From assembly GCA_948739805.1 (NCBI GenBank), contig CAPYID010000006.1:1-64000 (forward strand): 64,000 nucleotides of DNA, written 5' to 3'. The notes below the pieces were generated by a model that saw nothing but the letters and a program-made list of their open reading frames with translations, was not told the DNA's origin and did not search any database. How positions within the stretch are numbered: the first letter of the stretch is position 1; each line of letters opens with the position of its first letter. Position numbers and translations under genes: made by a program. The stretch is from an uncultured Clostridia bacterium (lineage in GTDB: Bacteria > Bacillota > Clostridia > TANB77 > CAG-508). Below are positions 44,369 through 52,353 of this stretch, in pieces.

Positions 44369-44437
44369 CTATGTTTTGTTAACATTGTGTTATTTTTTTC
44401 ATAAAATTCTTTTTTAAATTAGATTTTACAAAATATG

Positions 44438-44935
44438 CTATTCAAAATAATTACTAGTTTCTTTTAATCCATCAAATTCGGTTTGTCTTAATATTTCATA
44501 TGCTATTATTGCTACTGAATTTGATAGGTTTAATGACCTTAATGTGTCTCTCATTGGTATTCTTATTGCTTTTTCTATGTATTTTTGTATTAAATCTTCT
44601 GGTAAACCTTTTGTTTCTTTACCAAATAATATAAATACTTCTTTCATTTTACTATAGTCTACATCTGAATAGCATTTTTGGGATTTTGTAGAGGCTAAAA
44701 ACATGTTGTGTTCTTCTGGTTTATATTTTTCTAAAAATGTTTTTAATGATGTGTGTTCTTCTATTTCTAATTTATCCCAATAGTCTAGTCCTGCTCTTTT
44801 TAGATATTTGTCTGTTATTGAAAATCCTAATGGATATACTAAATGTAATTTTGCTCCTATTGCTGCACAGGTTCTGGCTATGTTTCCTGTGTTTTGTGGA
44901 ATTTCTGGTTCGACCATTACTATATTTAATCTCAT
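44438..44935 (-). CDS. trmL: tRNA (cytidine/uridine-34-2'-O)-methyltransferase TrmL
   Basis: 165 residues from ATG 44935, after GAAGGAG; a TTG six codons upstream is less likely. SPOUT fold: LNIVMVEPEIPQNTGNIART at the start (VEPEIPQNTGN), LGFSITDKYLKRAGLDYWD, VFILFGKETKGLP and IRIPMRDTLRSLNLSNSVAII (RSLNLSNSVA), the knotted SAM site. It methylates the wobble ribose of tRNA-Leu isoacceptors. Located downstream of pheT, separated by repeats. Confidence 0.93.
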   Translation of the reverse strand: MRLNIVMVEPEIPQNTGNIARTCAAIGAKLHLVYPLGFSITDKYLKRAGLDYWDKLEIEEHTSLKTFLEKYKPEEHNMFLASTKSQKCYSDVDYSKMKEVFILFGKETKGLPEDLIQKYIEKAIRIPMRDTLRSLNLSNSVAIIAYEILRQTEFDGLKETSNYFE

Positions 44936-44954
44936 GTTTTCTCCTTCTTTCAAA

Positions 44955-44974
44955 GGGCACGTTGCAACGTGCCC
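44955..44974. repeat. Perfect 20-bp palindrome
   Basis: GGGCACGTTGCAACGTGCCC, followed by CTAC, a member of the GTAGGGGC family. It could terminate transcription from pheT or reduce read-through into trmL. Confidence 0.7.
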
Positions 44975-45028
44975 CTACATTTACAATACTTTTATGGGAA
45001 AGAAACACACGCCTTTTCCGAAATTGCC

Positions 45029-45072
45029 AAAATTCTCCGTCCCTATTGGCAAAATTCTCCGTCCCTATTGGC
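45029..45072. repeat. Two tandem 22-bp repeats overlapping the end of pheT
   Basis: AAAATTCTCCGTCCCTATTG followed by GC, twice. The second copy (45051-45072) contains the pheT stop codon at 45065. A third, diverged copy is at 15046. Confidence 0.85.
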
Positions 45073-47437
45073 ATTTTCTTAATTCGGCAGAAAATGCTTT
45101 ATCTAGTCCTGCTACAATTTTTTCAATAATTGGATTTATTTCTTCGTCTGTTAGGGTTCTGTCGTTCGCTCCAAATGTTAATGAATATGCTATACTTCTT
45201 TTTCCTTGTGGTAAGTTTTCTCCTTCATATACATCAAATACTTCACTTTTTATTAATAGTTTTCCTCCATTTGATTTTATAGTTTTTGCTATTTCTTCTG
45301 ATGTTATATTTTTGGCTACTAAAATTGCTATGTCTTTTTTTATTTCTGGATATATAGATATTTCTTTGAATTTCATTTTTCCTGTTTTCTTTGCTAATAG
45401 CTTTTCTAAGTTGATTTCTAATACATATACTTGTTCTTTAGCTATTGATGGATGTATTCTTCCGATAATTCCTACTGTTTCCCCATTTACATTTATTTCT
45501 GCTACTTGACCTGGATGGAATTCTGTTATTTCTGTTTTGGGTATTACAAAACTGTATCTGTTTTCATATCCTAAATAGTCTAATACTTCTTCTGCTACAC
45601 CTTTTATTACATAAAAGTCTACATTCTTTTTGTTTTCTATTCCTAAGTAATATTCTCCTGTCATTAGTGCTGAAAGTTTTAAGTCTTCTCCATATTTGTC
45701 TTCTTTTTTCCAGAAACCTTTTCCTATCTCAAATATGTTTACATCTTTTACATAGTGTGATTTGTTGTATTCATATATTTTATATAATGATGGTATTAGG
45801 CTGTATCTTAGTGTACTTCTTTCTTCTGTCATCGGATCTAATAGTTTTAGTTCTTCGAATTTGTCGTTTGTGAATTTATGTGAGTCTTTATTATTTATTA
45901 ATATATATGGTAATGTGTCATTTAATCCTAATGCTATCATTTTATTCCTTATTTCTCTTTCTGTTTTATCTACTGTTCCCATTTTCATTGGTGTTATTGG
46001 TAATGTTCCTTGTATATTGTCTACTCCATATATACGACTTACTTCTTCTATTAAATCTTCTTTTATTGATATATCTAGTCTTCTTTTTGGAACTGTAACT
46101 GTTATTTTTTCTCCATTTTTAACTGCTGTAAACCCTAATTTTTCATAGACTTTTATTATTTCTTCGTCTGATATTTTTGCTCCTAAAACGTCATTTATAT
46201 TTTTAGATGTAATGTCAATATCTTTATCTTGTTTATCTGATTTATCATATATTACTGTTCCTGTTTGAATTTCTGCTCCTGCATATTGTTCTAATAGTTT
46301 TACTGCTCTTTCCATTGCCATATATGTTCTATTTGGATCTATTCCCTTTTCAAAACGATTACTTGCTTCACTTCTTACTATCTTTTTTGAGGTTTTTCTT
46401 ACTTTTACTCCATCAAATATTGCTGCTTCTATTATTACATTTGTTGTTCCTTCTGTAATTTCTGTTTCAAATCCTCCCATAACCCCTGCAAGTCCTATTG
46501 ATTTCTTTCCATCTGCTATTACTATATCGTTTTCATCTAGTGTTCTTTCTTGACCATCTAATGTTTTTAGCTTTTCTCCACTATATCCCATTCTAACTTG
46601 TAATGTATCTCCTAGTTTATCTGCATCATAGAAATGTAGTGGTTGACCAAGTTCTACCATTACATAGTTACTAATATCTACTACATTATTTATTGGTCTT
46701 ATTCCTACAGCTATTAGTCTATTTTTTATAAATTCTGGACTTTCTCCTATTTTTACATTTAGTGCTTTTCTTGCTAAAAATAGTTTGCAATCTTCTGTTT
46801 CTACTTTTACATTAAAACTTTTATTTATGTCCTCTCCATTCTCATTATGAGATATATCTATAGTTTTTACTTTTTTATCATATATCGCTCCTATTTCATA
46901 TGCCATTCCTAATATGCTTAATAAGTCTCCTCTATTTGCTGTAAGTTCAAAGTCTATGACCTCATCATCTAATCCCATATATTTTACTGGGTCTGTTCCA
47001 ACTACTGCATCTTCTCCTAAAATATGTATTCCGTTTTTGTCTTCTTCTGATAAGAATTTTTTGTCTATTCCTATTTCATATAATGCACATATCATTCCAT
47101 TTGATTCTTGACCTCTTATCATTCCTTTTTTTATTGTTCCATCTGGAAGTTCTGCACCATCTAATGCAACTATAACTTTTATTCCTTCTTTGACATTTGG
47201 TGCTCCACATACTATATTTATTATTTCATTTCCTATATCTACTTTACAGCAGTGTAAATGATCTGAGTCTGGATGTGGTATACATTCTAATACTTTACCT
47301 ATTATAAGTTTTGTTGATGGCACAAGTTTTTCTGCACTGTCATATTCATTTCCTACTCTTGTCATATCTTCTGCTAATGTTTTTAAGTCTACATCTATGT
47401 CTATATAGTCCTTTACAAAATTTGTACTTAATTTCAT
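45065..47437 (-). CDS. pheT: Phenylalanine–tRNA ligase beta subunit
   Basis: 790 residues, near the usual 800. tRNA-binding OB domain (VGKVLECIPHPDSDHLHCCKV, in parts PHPDSDHLHCCKVD) at about 40-150, B3/B4 editing region (GIRPINNVVDISNYVM), B5 domain (DVLGAKISDEEI), catalytic-like core (DPMTEERSTLRYSLIPSL) and C-terminal FDX-ACB domain ending FGANDRTLTDEEI. The last codons KCQ-stop lie in a 22-bp repeat. Forms an alpha2-beta2 enzyme with PheS encoded upstream. Confidence 0.96.
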   Translation of the reverse strand: MKLSTNFVKDYIDIDVDLKTLAEDMTRVGNEYDSAEKLVPSTKLIIGKVLECIPHPDSDHLHCCKVDIGNEIINIVCGAPNVKEGIKVIVALDGAELPDGTIKKGMIRGQESNGMICALYEIGIDKKFLSEEDKNGIHILGEDAVVGTDPVKYMGLDDEVIDFELTANRGDLLSILGMAYEIGAIYDKKVKTIDISHNENGEDINKSFNVKVETEDCKLFLARKALNVKIGESPEFIKNRLIAVGIRPINNVVDISNYVMVELGQPLHFYDADKLGDTLQVRMGYSGEKLKTLDGQERTLDENDIVIADGKKSIGLAGVMGGFETEITEGTTNVIIEAAIFDGVKVRKTSKKIVRSEASNRFEKGIDPNRTYMAMERAVKLLEQYAGAEIQTGTVIYDKSDKQDKDIDITSKNINDVLGAKISDEEIIKVYEKLGFTAVKNGEKITVTVPKRRLDISIKEDLIEEVSRIYGVDNIQGTLPITPMKMGTVDKTEREIRNKMIALGLNDTLPYILINNKDSHKFTNDKFEELKLLDPMTEERSTLRYSLIPSLYKIYEYNKSHYVKDVNIFEIGKGFWKKEDKYGEDLKLSALMTGEYYLGIENKKNVDFYVIKGVAEEVLDYLGYENRYSFVIPKTEITEFHPGQVAEINVNGETVGIIGRIHPSIAKEQVYVLEINLEKLLAKKTGKMKFKEISIYPEIKKDIAILVAKNITSEEIAKTIKSNGGKLLIKSEVFDVYEGENLPQGKRSIAYSLTFGANDRTLTDEEINPIIEKIVAGLDKAFSAELRKCQ

Positions 47438-47520
47438 TTTCTCATTTCCTTTCTGTTTGATTTATTTAGGAAATAATTAATCAATTAGAAAAATTATTAA
47501 TTATTTATTTTTATATATTG

Positions 47521-47641
47521 TTCGAAAAATAATTAGTATATTGCTAGGCATTTTAACTGAGAAATACTGGAGGCGTGCTATTGCACGTTGAGGATTTTCT
47601 CATGTTAAAATAACGACGCAAGATGCTGATTATTTTTCGAA
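47521..47641. repeat. Structured intergenic element, copy B
   Basis: Outer stem TTCGAAAAATAATTAGTATAT (in parts TTCGAAAAATAAT) with the inverse at 47623-47641; middle stem TTTTAACTGAGAAA (47551) with TTTCTCATGTTAAAA (47596); inner CGTGC-TATT-GCACG hairpin (47574-47587). The core GGAGGCGTGCTATTGCACGT, TGAGGA is the inverse of copy A. The right arm overlaps the last codons and stop of pheS. Confidence 0.75.
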
Positions 47642-48676
47642 CCTATCAAATTGCTTCAAAAATCTAACATCATTAGTATACAAATACCTCATATCTGTAA
47701 TTCCATATTTAAACATTGCTAAACGATCAATTCCAGTTCCAAACGCGAATCCACCATATTTTTCTGGATCATATCCATTCATTTTTAATACATTTGGATG
47801 AACTATTCCTGCCCCTAAAAGTTCTATCCAACCTGTTTGTTTACATAGGTTACATCCCTTTCCTCCACATTTAAAACATGAAACATCTACCTCATAAGAT
47901 GGTTCTGTAAATGGGAAATAACTTGGTCTAAATCTTAATTCAGTTTTCTCTCCTAACATTTTCCTCACGAATATTTCAAGTGTTCCTTTTAAGTCTGATA
48001 ATGAAACATTTTTGTCCTTTTCATCTATTACTAATCCTTCTACTTGGTTAAATTGATGTGAGTGTGTTGCATCATCTTCTCTTCGATATGTTTTTCCTGT
48101 ACATATCATTCTTATTGGCTTGTTTCCTCCATAGTCTAACATTGTTCTTGCTTGAACTGCTGAGGTTTGTGTTCTTAGTAGATATTCGTTTGTTATATAG
48201 AAACTGTCTTGCATATCTCTCGCTGGATGACCTTTTGGTAGGTTTAATCTTTCAAAACAAAATTCGTCTGTTTCTAATTCTGGTCCTGAGATTACATCAT
48301 ACCCCATTGATACAAATAAGTCTTGTATTTCTTCTATTACTCTATTTATAGGATGTTTGCTTCCTCTTGTGATTTTTGTTGCTGGAAGTGTTACATCTAT
48401 TTTTTCTTTTTCAAGTTTTTTGTTTAGTTCTTTTTGTTTTAGTTCTTTCTCTTTTGTTTCAATTGCTTCTACTATTGAATCTCTAATTTCATTTACTATA
48501 CTTCCTAGTTTTGGTCTTTCTTCTGGTGATAGTTTTCCCATTCCTTTAAGAATTTCTGTTAGTTCGCCTTTTTTACCTAAGTATTTGACTTTTAAGTCAT
48601 TTAGTCCTTGAGTCATGTCTATTTTTTCGATTTGCTCTTTGGCTTCTTTATAGATTTGTTCTAATTTCTCTTTCAT
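47630..48676 (-). CDS. pheS: Phenylalanine–tRNA ligase alpha subunit
   Basis: 348 residues. N-terminal coiled coil (to about 90), then the class II core: HPINRVIEEIQDLFVSMGYD (motif 1 region), TYRREDDATHSHQFNQVEGL (motif 2: YRREDDATHSHQF), FRPSYFPFTEPSYEVDV and the motif 3 GGFAFGTGIDRLAMFKYG. It also carries the zinc-like CFKCGGKGCNLC. It lies 14 bases after hisS, so hisS–pheS–pheT are probably one operon. The stop is within structured element B. Confidence 0.97.
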   Translation of the reverse strand: MKEKLEQIYKEAKEQIEKIDMTQGLNDLKVKYLGKKGELTEILKGMGKLSPEERPKLGSIVNEIRDSIVEAIETKEKELKQKELNKKLEKEKIDVTLPATKITRGSKHPINRVIEEIQDLFVSMGYDVISGPELETDEFCFERLNLPKGHPARDMQDSFYITNEYLLRTQTSAVQARTMLDYGGNKPIRMICTGKTYRREDDATHSHQFNQVEGLVIDEKDKNVSLSDLKGTLEIFVRKMLGEKTELRFRPSYFPFTEPSYEVDVSCFKCGGKGCNLCKQTGWIELLGAGIVHPNVLKMNGYDPEKYGGFAFGTGIDRLAMFKYGITDMRYLYTNDVRFLKQFDRFEK

Positions 48677-48690
48677 ATTTCATTTCCTTT

Positions 48691-50001
48691 CTATAAATAC
48701 AATCTTTTTATGACATCTTCGATTGGTAATGTTTCTTGTTCTCCTGTTGCCATGTTTTTTAATGTAACTTTATCATTTGCTATTTCATCATCTCCGATTA
48801 CTACTGCAAATGGTATGTTTAGTTTATCTGCATATTTAAATTTTGCCTTTATCTTCTTATCTTCTAGGTATATCTCTGTATTTATTTTTGCTTCTCTTAG
48901 TTTTGAAGCGACCTCCATACATTTTTCTAAATTGTCTGTCATTGGAAGTACTAAGACTTTTGATATTGATGTTTTTTCTGATTTTATTAGTCCCTCTTTT
49001 CTTGCTTGATAGAAAAATCTTGTTAATCCTATTGATATTCCTACTCCTGGAAGTTTTTTGTCTGTGTAATATTCTGCTAAGTTTTCATATCTTCCTCCTG
49101 AACATACACTTCCTAGTTTTTTATAATCATCTAAAAATGTTTCATAAACTGTTCCTGTATAATAGTCTAATCCTCTTGCTATTGTTAAATCTATTTCAAA
49201 GTTCTTCTCTGGAACTCCACATACTTTTATTAAGTTTGTTACTTGTTCAAGTTCATTTAATCCTGTGTTAAATATTTCTGATTTTATTCCAAGTTGTTTT
49301 AATGTTTCTATTTTTTCTTTGTTTGTTCCTGATATTTTTATAAAGTTCATTATTGTTTCTATTTCTTTTTTTGCTATTCCTAATTCCATAAGTTCTTCTT
49401 GAACTTTTTCTGCCCCAATTTTCTCTATTTTATCTATTATTCTTAATATGTCTGTTGATTTATCTGTGCTTCCTATTTCATCGAATATTCCATTTAGTAT
49501 TTTTCTATTGTTTATATGTATTGTGAATTTTTCAAATCCTAATTCTTTAAATGTTGTATATATTATACTTGGGATTTCAGCATCATGTATAATGCTAAGT
49601 TCTCGATCTCCGATTATATCAACATCACATTGATAAAATTCACGATATCTTCCTGCTTGTGCCTTTTCTCCTCTATATACTTTTCCTATTTGATATCTCT
49701 TAAAAGGGAAACTAAGTTCTCCATAATATTCAGATACATATTTTGCAAGAGGAACTGTTAAGTCAAATCTTAAAGCCAAGTCATTTTCTCCTTTGTTAAA
49801 TCGATATATTTGCTTTTCTGTTTCTCCTCCTGCTTTTGCAAGTAATACTTCTGCATCCTCGATTATAGGAGTATCTAATGGCAAAAATCCAAATCTCTCA
49901 TATGATTTTTGTATTCTCTCCTTTATATCATTAAACACAATTTGCTCATTAGTCAATAACTCCATAAACCCTGGCAATGTTCTTGGTTGTACTTTTTCCA
50001 T
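48691..50001 (-). CDS. hisS: Histidine–tRNA ligase
   Basis: 436 residues. Class II motif 1 near PLDTPIIEDAEVLL, motif 2 YQIGKVYRGEKAQAGRYREF (parts VYRGEKAQAGRYREFYQCD), histidine-specific LTIARGLDYYTGTVYE, and motif 3 GVGISIGLTRFF. The C-terminal anticodon-binding domain starts at about 340 (KVLVLPMTDNLEKCMEV). ATG 50001 follows AAGGGGG. It is first in the hisS–pheS–pheT set. No T-box signature was found in its 90-nt leader. Confidence 0.96.
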   Translation of the reverse strand: MEKVQPRTLPGFMELLTNEQIVFNDIKERIQKSYERFGFLPLDTPIIEDAEVLLAKAGGETEKQIYRFNKGENDLALRFDLTVPLAKYVSEYYGELSFPFKRYQIGKVYRGEKAQAGRYREFYQCDVDIIGDRELSIIHDAEIPSIIYTTFKELGFEKFTIHINNRKILNGIFDEIGSTDKSTDILRIIDKIEKIGAEKVQEELMELGIAKKEIETIMNFIKISGTNKEKIETLKQLGIKSEIFNTGLNELEQVTNLIKVCGVPEKNFEIDLTIARGLDYYTGTVYETFLDDYKKLGSVCSGGRYENLAEYYTDKKLPGVGISIGLTRFFYQARKEGLIKSEKTSISKVLVLPMTDNLEKCMEVASKLREAKINTEIYLEDKKIKAKFKYADKLNIPFAVVIGDDEIANDKVTLKNMATGEQETLPIEDVIKRLYL

Positions 50002-50029
50002 GTATATTCCCCCTTTTTATTTTACTAGC

Positions 50030-50060
50030 AAATATATGGATTGTACCTTTCCATATATTT
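50030..50060 (-). promoter_or_regulatory. Leader hairpin of hisS
   Basis: AAATATATGGA pairs with TCCATATATTT across 9 bases, 30-60 bases before the hisS ATG. Simple stem, no T-box motif. Confidence 0.55.
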
Positions 50061-50098
50061 CTTGTAATGCCATTTGTTCTTCAAAAATAATATTTAAT

Positions 50099-50127
50099 AT
50101 AATAGCACATTTCTCTAATATATGCAA
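50099..50127 (-). promoter_or_regulatory. Promoter of the hisS operon
   Basis: Minus strand TTGCAT, 17 bp, TATTAT, with TGTGC before the -10. Confidence 0.6.
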
Positions 50128-50230
50128 TATCTCTGTTTGTTTTCTCAGGGGAAAAAATGAATTTTTTTGTCCTGTTGTTTTCTTCTGGTGTTGGTTATGG
50201 GATAAGGGGTGGTACTATAATGCTAATATC

Positions 50231-50267
50231 AAACAAAGGGTCTAGCATATCGCTAGACCCTTTGTTT
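50231..50267 (-). terminator. Terminator of the 159-aa membrane protein gene
   Basis: AAACAAAGGGTCTAGC/GCTAGACCCTTTGTTT perfect 16-bp arms, 20 bases past the stop at 50287. Confidence 0.85.
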
Positions 50268-50286
50268 TGGTCTTCAGAGTTTATAT

Positions 50287-50766
50287 TCATTCTCTCATTC
50301 TTATCAAATCTTGTCTTGCTTCTTCTAATTGTGATATATTTGTTTCTCTCAACGTACACATCAAGGCTTCTTCATCATCTTTTGATAATGGAGTTTTTAA
50401 GCCACCTATAATATCGCAATACAGTTTTTCTCGCATCCGTTTCTCTTCCAATATCTCTTTTTTCACTTTTTCGTTCCATTCATTTCTCTTATGTATGTTT
50501 CCTATTTTATCATTAACAGCTTTTATGTTTCTTAGTAAAAGTTCCATACTGAGCCATAACATGTAGAGCAATATGAATACTCCTAGAAGTAGCCCTAATG
50601 CTATTAGATCAATTACTTTATTTGGCATTTCTCTCCTTTGTAGCTCTTGAGCCAAAAATAATGTTTTGGCTGCCAATGGCACTAATACTACTAGTCCGCC
50701 TAATGCTGTTCCTGTTATCAAAGTGTACAGAATATGCATGATGTGGTGCTTAAGAAACCGTTCCAT
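50287..50766 (-). CDS. Small membrane protein, unknown function
   Basis: 159 residues from ATG 50766, seven bases after GGAGGA; starts at 50781 or 50799 are possible. Two hydrophobic helices (about 11-35: LYTLITGTALGGLVVLV; 52-75: LIALGLLLGVFILLYML), then a charged coiled coil (NIHKRNEWNEKVKKEILEEKRM) and a soluble tail. This helix–helix–coil plan is seen in phage holin-like and chemosensory linker proteins, but nothing specific can be named. Base composition is higher in GC than its neighbours. It has its own strong terminator. Confidence 0.6.
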   Translation of the reverse strand: MERFLKHHIMHILYTLITGTALGGLVVLVPLAAKTLFLAQELQRREMPNKVIDLIALGLLLGVFILLYMLWLSMELLLRNIKAVNDKIGNIHKRNEWNEKVKKEILEEKRMREKLYCDIIGGLKTPLSKDDEEALMCTLRETNISQLEEARQDLIRMRE

Positions 50767-50906
50767 TTTTTTGTCCTCCATAGATTCCTCCATTTCCAAG
50801 TTTAGTTAAAGAATTATAATTCCTTAGCTAAACTCTTTTTTACTACCGCCTGTTACATACTATATTATACCACCTTTTTCCTGTTTATGCAATGCTTTAT
50901 GTCGAC

Positions 50907-51368
50907 TTATTTGCCTGTTGAACCAAATCCACCTTTTCTTTCCCCTTCTGCTGTATCATTATCTGTTGTTAAGAATTTTTCAAATATTGCTTGACCTATA
51001 CAATCACCTTTTTTTATTATTGTATCTTCATTTTTTATGTTGAAAAATGCAAACATTATATGTCCATCATTTTCAGGATTTTCATAATAATCTGCATCTA
51101 CTACTCCTATACTGTTTGCTAGTATTAATCCTTTTTTCCCTGGATTAGAGCTTCTATTGCATAGTTTTAGATATTCATCTTCTTGCATATATGCTTTTAG
51201 TCCTGTTTTTATTAAAAATGGCTTGTCTCCTCTTTTAAATGGTGGTATTACACAGTCTTCTGCTGCTTCTATATCATATCCTGCTGAATATTTTGTTTTT
51301 CTAACTGGTATGTTTATGTTTTTATCTTCAAATCCTTTTGCTATTTCAAATCCTCTTTTTCTTTCCAT
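50907..51368 (-). CDS. dut: dUTP diphosphatase
   Basis: 153 residues with all five trimeric dUTPase motifs: SAGYDIEAAED (I), CNRSSNPGKKGLILANSIGV (II; as NRSSNPGKKGLIL), GVVDADYYENP (III), KKGDCIGQAIFEKF (IV) and RKGGFGSTGK (V). It removes dUTP and supplies dUMP. The motif III segment has the catalytic Asp and Tyr. The family is sometimes phage-borne, but nothing else here is phage-like. Confidence 0.94.
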   Translation of the reverse strand: MERKRGFEIAKGFEDKNINIPVRKTKYSAGYDIEAAEDCVIPPFKRGDKPFLIKTGLKAYMQEDEYLKLCNRSSNPGKKGLILANSIGVVDADYYENPENDGHIMFAFFNIKNEDTIIKKGDCIGQAIFEKFLTTDNDTAEGERKGGFGSTGK

Positions 51369-51480
51369 TTTTTCAATCCTTATATTATATATTTACAATC
51401 AGTTTTATAATTTCAATTTACATTAAATAAATGATTGTATAAGAAAATTTAATGTAATTTACTAAAGTTTATTCTTGGTT

Positions 51481-51888
51481 TTATTGCTGTTTTAAATATT
51501 TTTCTACTTTTTGTAAAATTTCTTTGTCTCTTTCATATGTTACTGTGTTTTTTGCTTCATCTAAATTTAACCATTTCATTTGTGATATTTCTTCTAATTG
51601 TGGTGTTTCATTTCCTTCTGTTTTATATGCTAAGAAATAAACCACTTCTTTTTCTACATCTTCCATTGGTGAATATGTTACAGTTGTCCTAAATTTTGTA
51701 TCTAGTTTAACGTCTAAACTAGTTTCTTCTTTTATTTCTCTTAGTGCTGTTTGTTCTTCTGTTTCGTTTGCTTCAACATGCCCTTTTGCAAATGCCCAAT
51801 GTCCTGCATTATGTTTTAATAGTAGTACTTGTAATTCTTCTGTGTTTTTTCGTAGTATTATTGCTCCACATGATTTTTCTTGTTTCAC
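51481..51888 (-). CDS. Nudix hydrolase (Ap4A/MutT-like)
   Basis: 135 residues from GTG 51888 after AAGGTGAG. Nudix box GHVEANETEEQTALREIKEE (GHVEANETEE...REIKEETSL) at about 37-59 with the catalytic glutamates. SCGAIILRKN at the start and HWAFAKGHVE suggest a diadenosine-tetraphosphate-type or general housecleaning activity. Not in an obvious operon. Confidence 0.88.
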   Translation of the reverse strand: MKQEKSCGAIILRKNTEELQVLLLKHNAGHWAFAKGHVEANETEEQTALREIKEETSLDVKLDTKFRTTVTYSPMEDVEKEVVYFLAYKTEGNETPQLEEISQMKWLNLDEAKNTVTYERDKEILQKVEKYLKQQ

Positions 51889-52084
51889 TTTCTCACCTTC
51901 TTATTATTTTTTCTATAGTTTTTTAATGATAACATAGTTCTACTCTTTTTTCAATTAATTTTTACCTTTTTATTGTTTTTTTTAGTTTTTTATGCTAATA
52001 TAGAAGTAGGTGAATATCTTTTTTGTTATATGAGATATTTATAAATATTTATTTGGAACATTTATTGTTCGAATGGGGGGCTTT

Positions 52085-52237
52085 ATGCTAAACGATAATG
52101 AGAAAGAGGATTATAAAATTGTTTCTGGAGATGGTACTTTAGATATATCTCCTGTGTATAGTCATGTAAATATAAATAAAAAAATTGAAGATTCTGATAA
52201 TAAGAAAAATATTGTAATTCCTACTGAAAAAAAATAA
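52085..52237 (+). CDS. Small conserved-looking acidic protein (50 aa)
   Basis: 50 residues: MLNDNEKEDYKIVSGDGT, LDISPVYSHVNINKKIED and a KNIVIPTEKK tail. ATG 52085 follows GGGGGG, and a terminator (52256) closes it. The KIVSGDG(T/N)LDISPVY motif resembles a small uncharacterised protein of Clostridia. Highly charged, soluble, no cysteines. Function unknown. Confidence 0.7.
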   Translation: MLNDNEKEDYKIVSGDGTLDISPVYSHVNINKKIEDSDNKKNIVIPTEKK

Positions 52238-52255
52238 ACATTTTGATAAAAATAC

Positions 52256-52286
52256 AAAGAGATGCAAAGGAAGAAAGCATCTCTTT
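52256..52286 (+). terminator. Terminator of the 50-aa gene
   Basis: AAAGAGATGC/GCATCTCTTT then TGTT, 19 bases after the stop. Confidence 0.75.
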
Positions 52287-52310
52287 TGTTATATAAAATA
52301 AAGAAGCAGT

Positions 52311-52345
52311 AAAAGTTGGCGCCCTAAAATAGGACACCAGCTTTT
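52311..52345 (-). terminator. Terminator of the surface-protein operon
   Basis: AAAAGYTGGYGYCCTA arms of 16 bp with three bases between them, 9 bases beyond the stop at 52354. Confidence 0.85.
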
Positions 52346-52353
52346 TAGTTATG

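Noticed and set aside
47438..47629. Riboswitch or T-box controlling pheT
   Set aside because: The structure is shared with an unrelated locus in the opposite orientation and lacks T-box motifs.
50195..50267. T-box-like GGGGTGGTAC followed by a hairpin on the plus strand near hisS
   Set aside because: Wrong strand for hisS, no specifier stem or AGTA/GNUG elements, and the hairpin is better explained as terminator of the minus-strand gene at 50287.
50157..50411. 84-residue plus-strand ORF starting MNFFVLLF near 50157
   Set aside because: It has an AGGGG upstream but runs through a terminator and then antisense to the coiled-coil gene; its hydrophobic end is what an antisense Lys/Glu-rich frame gives.
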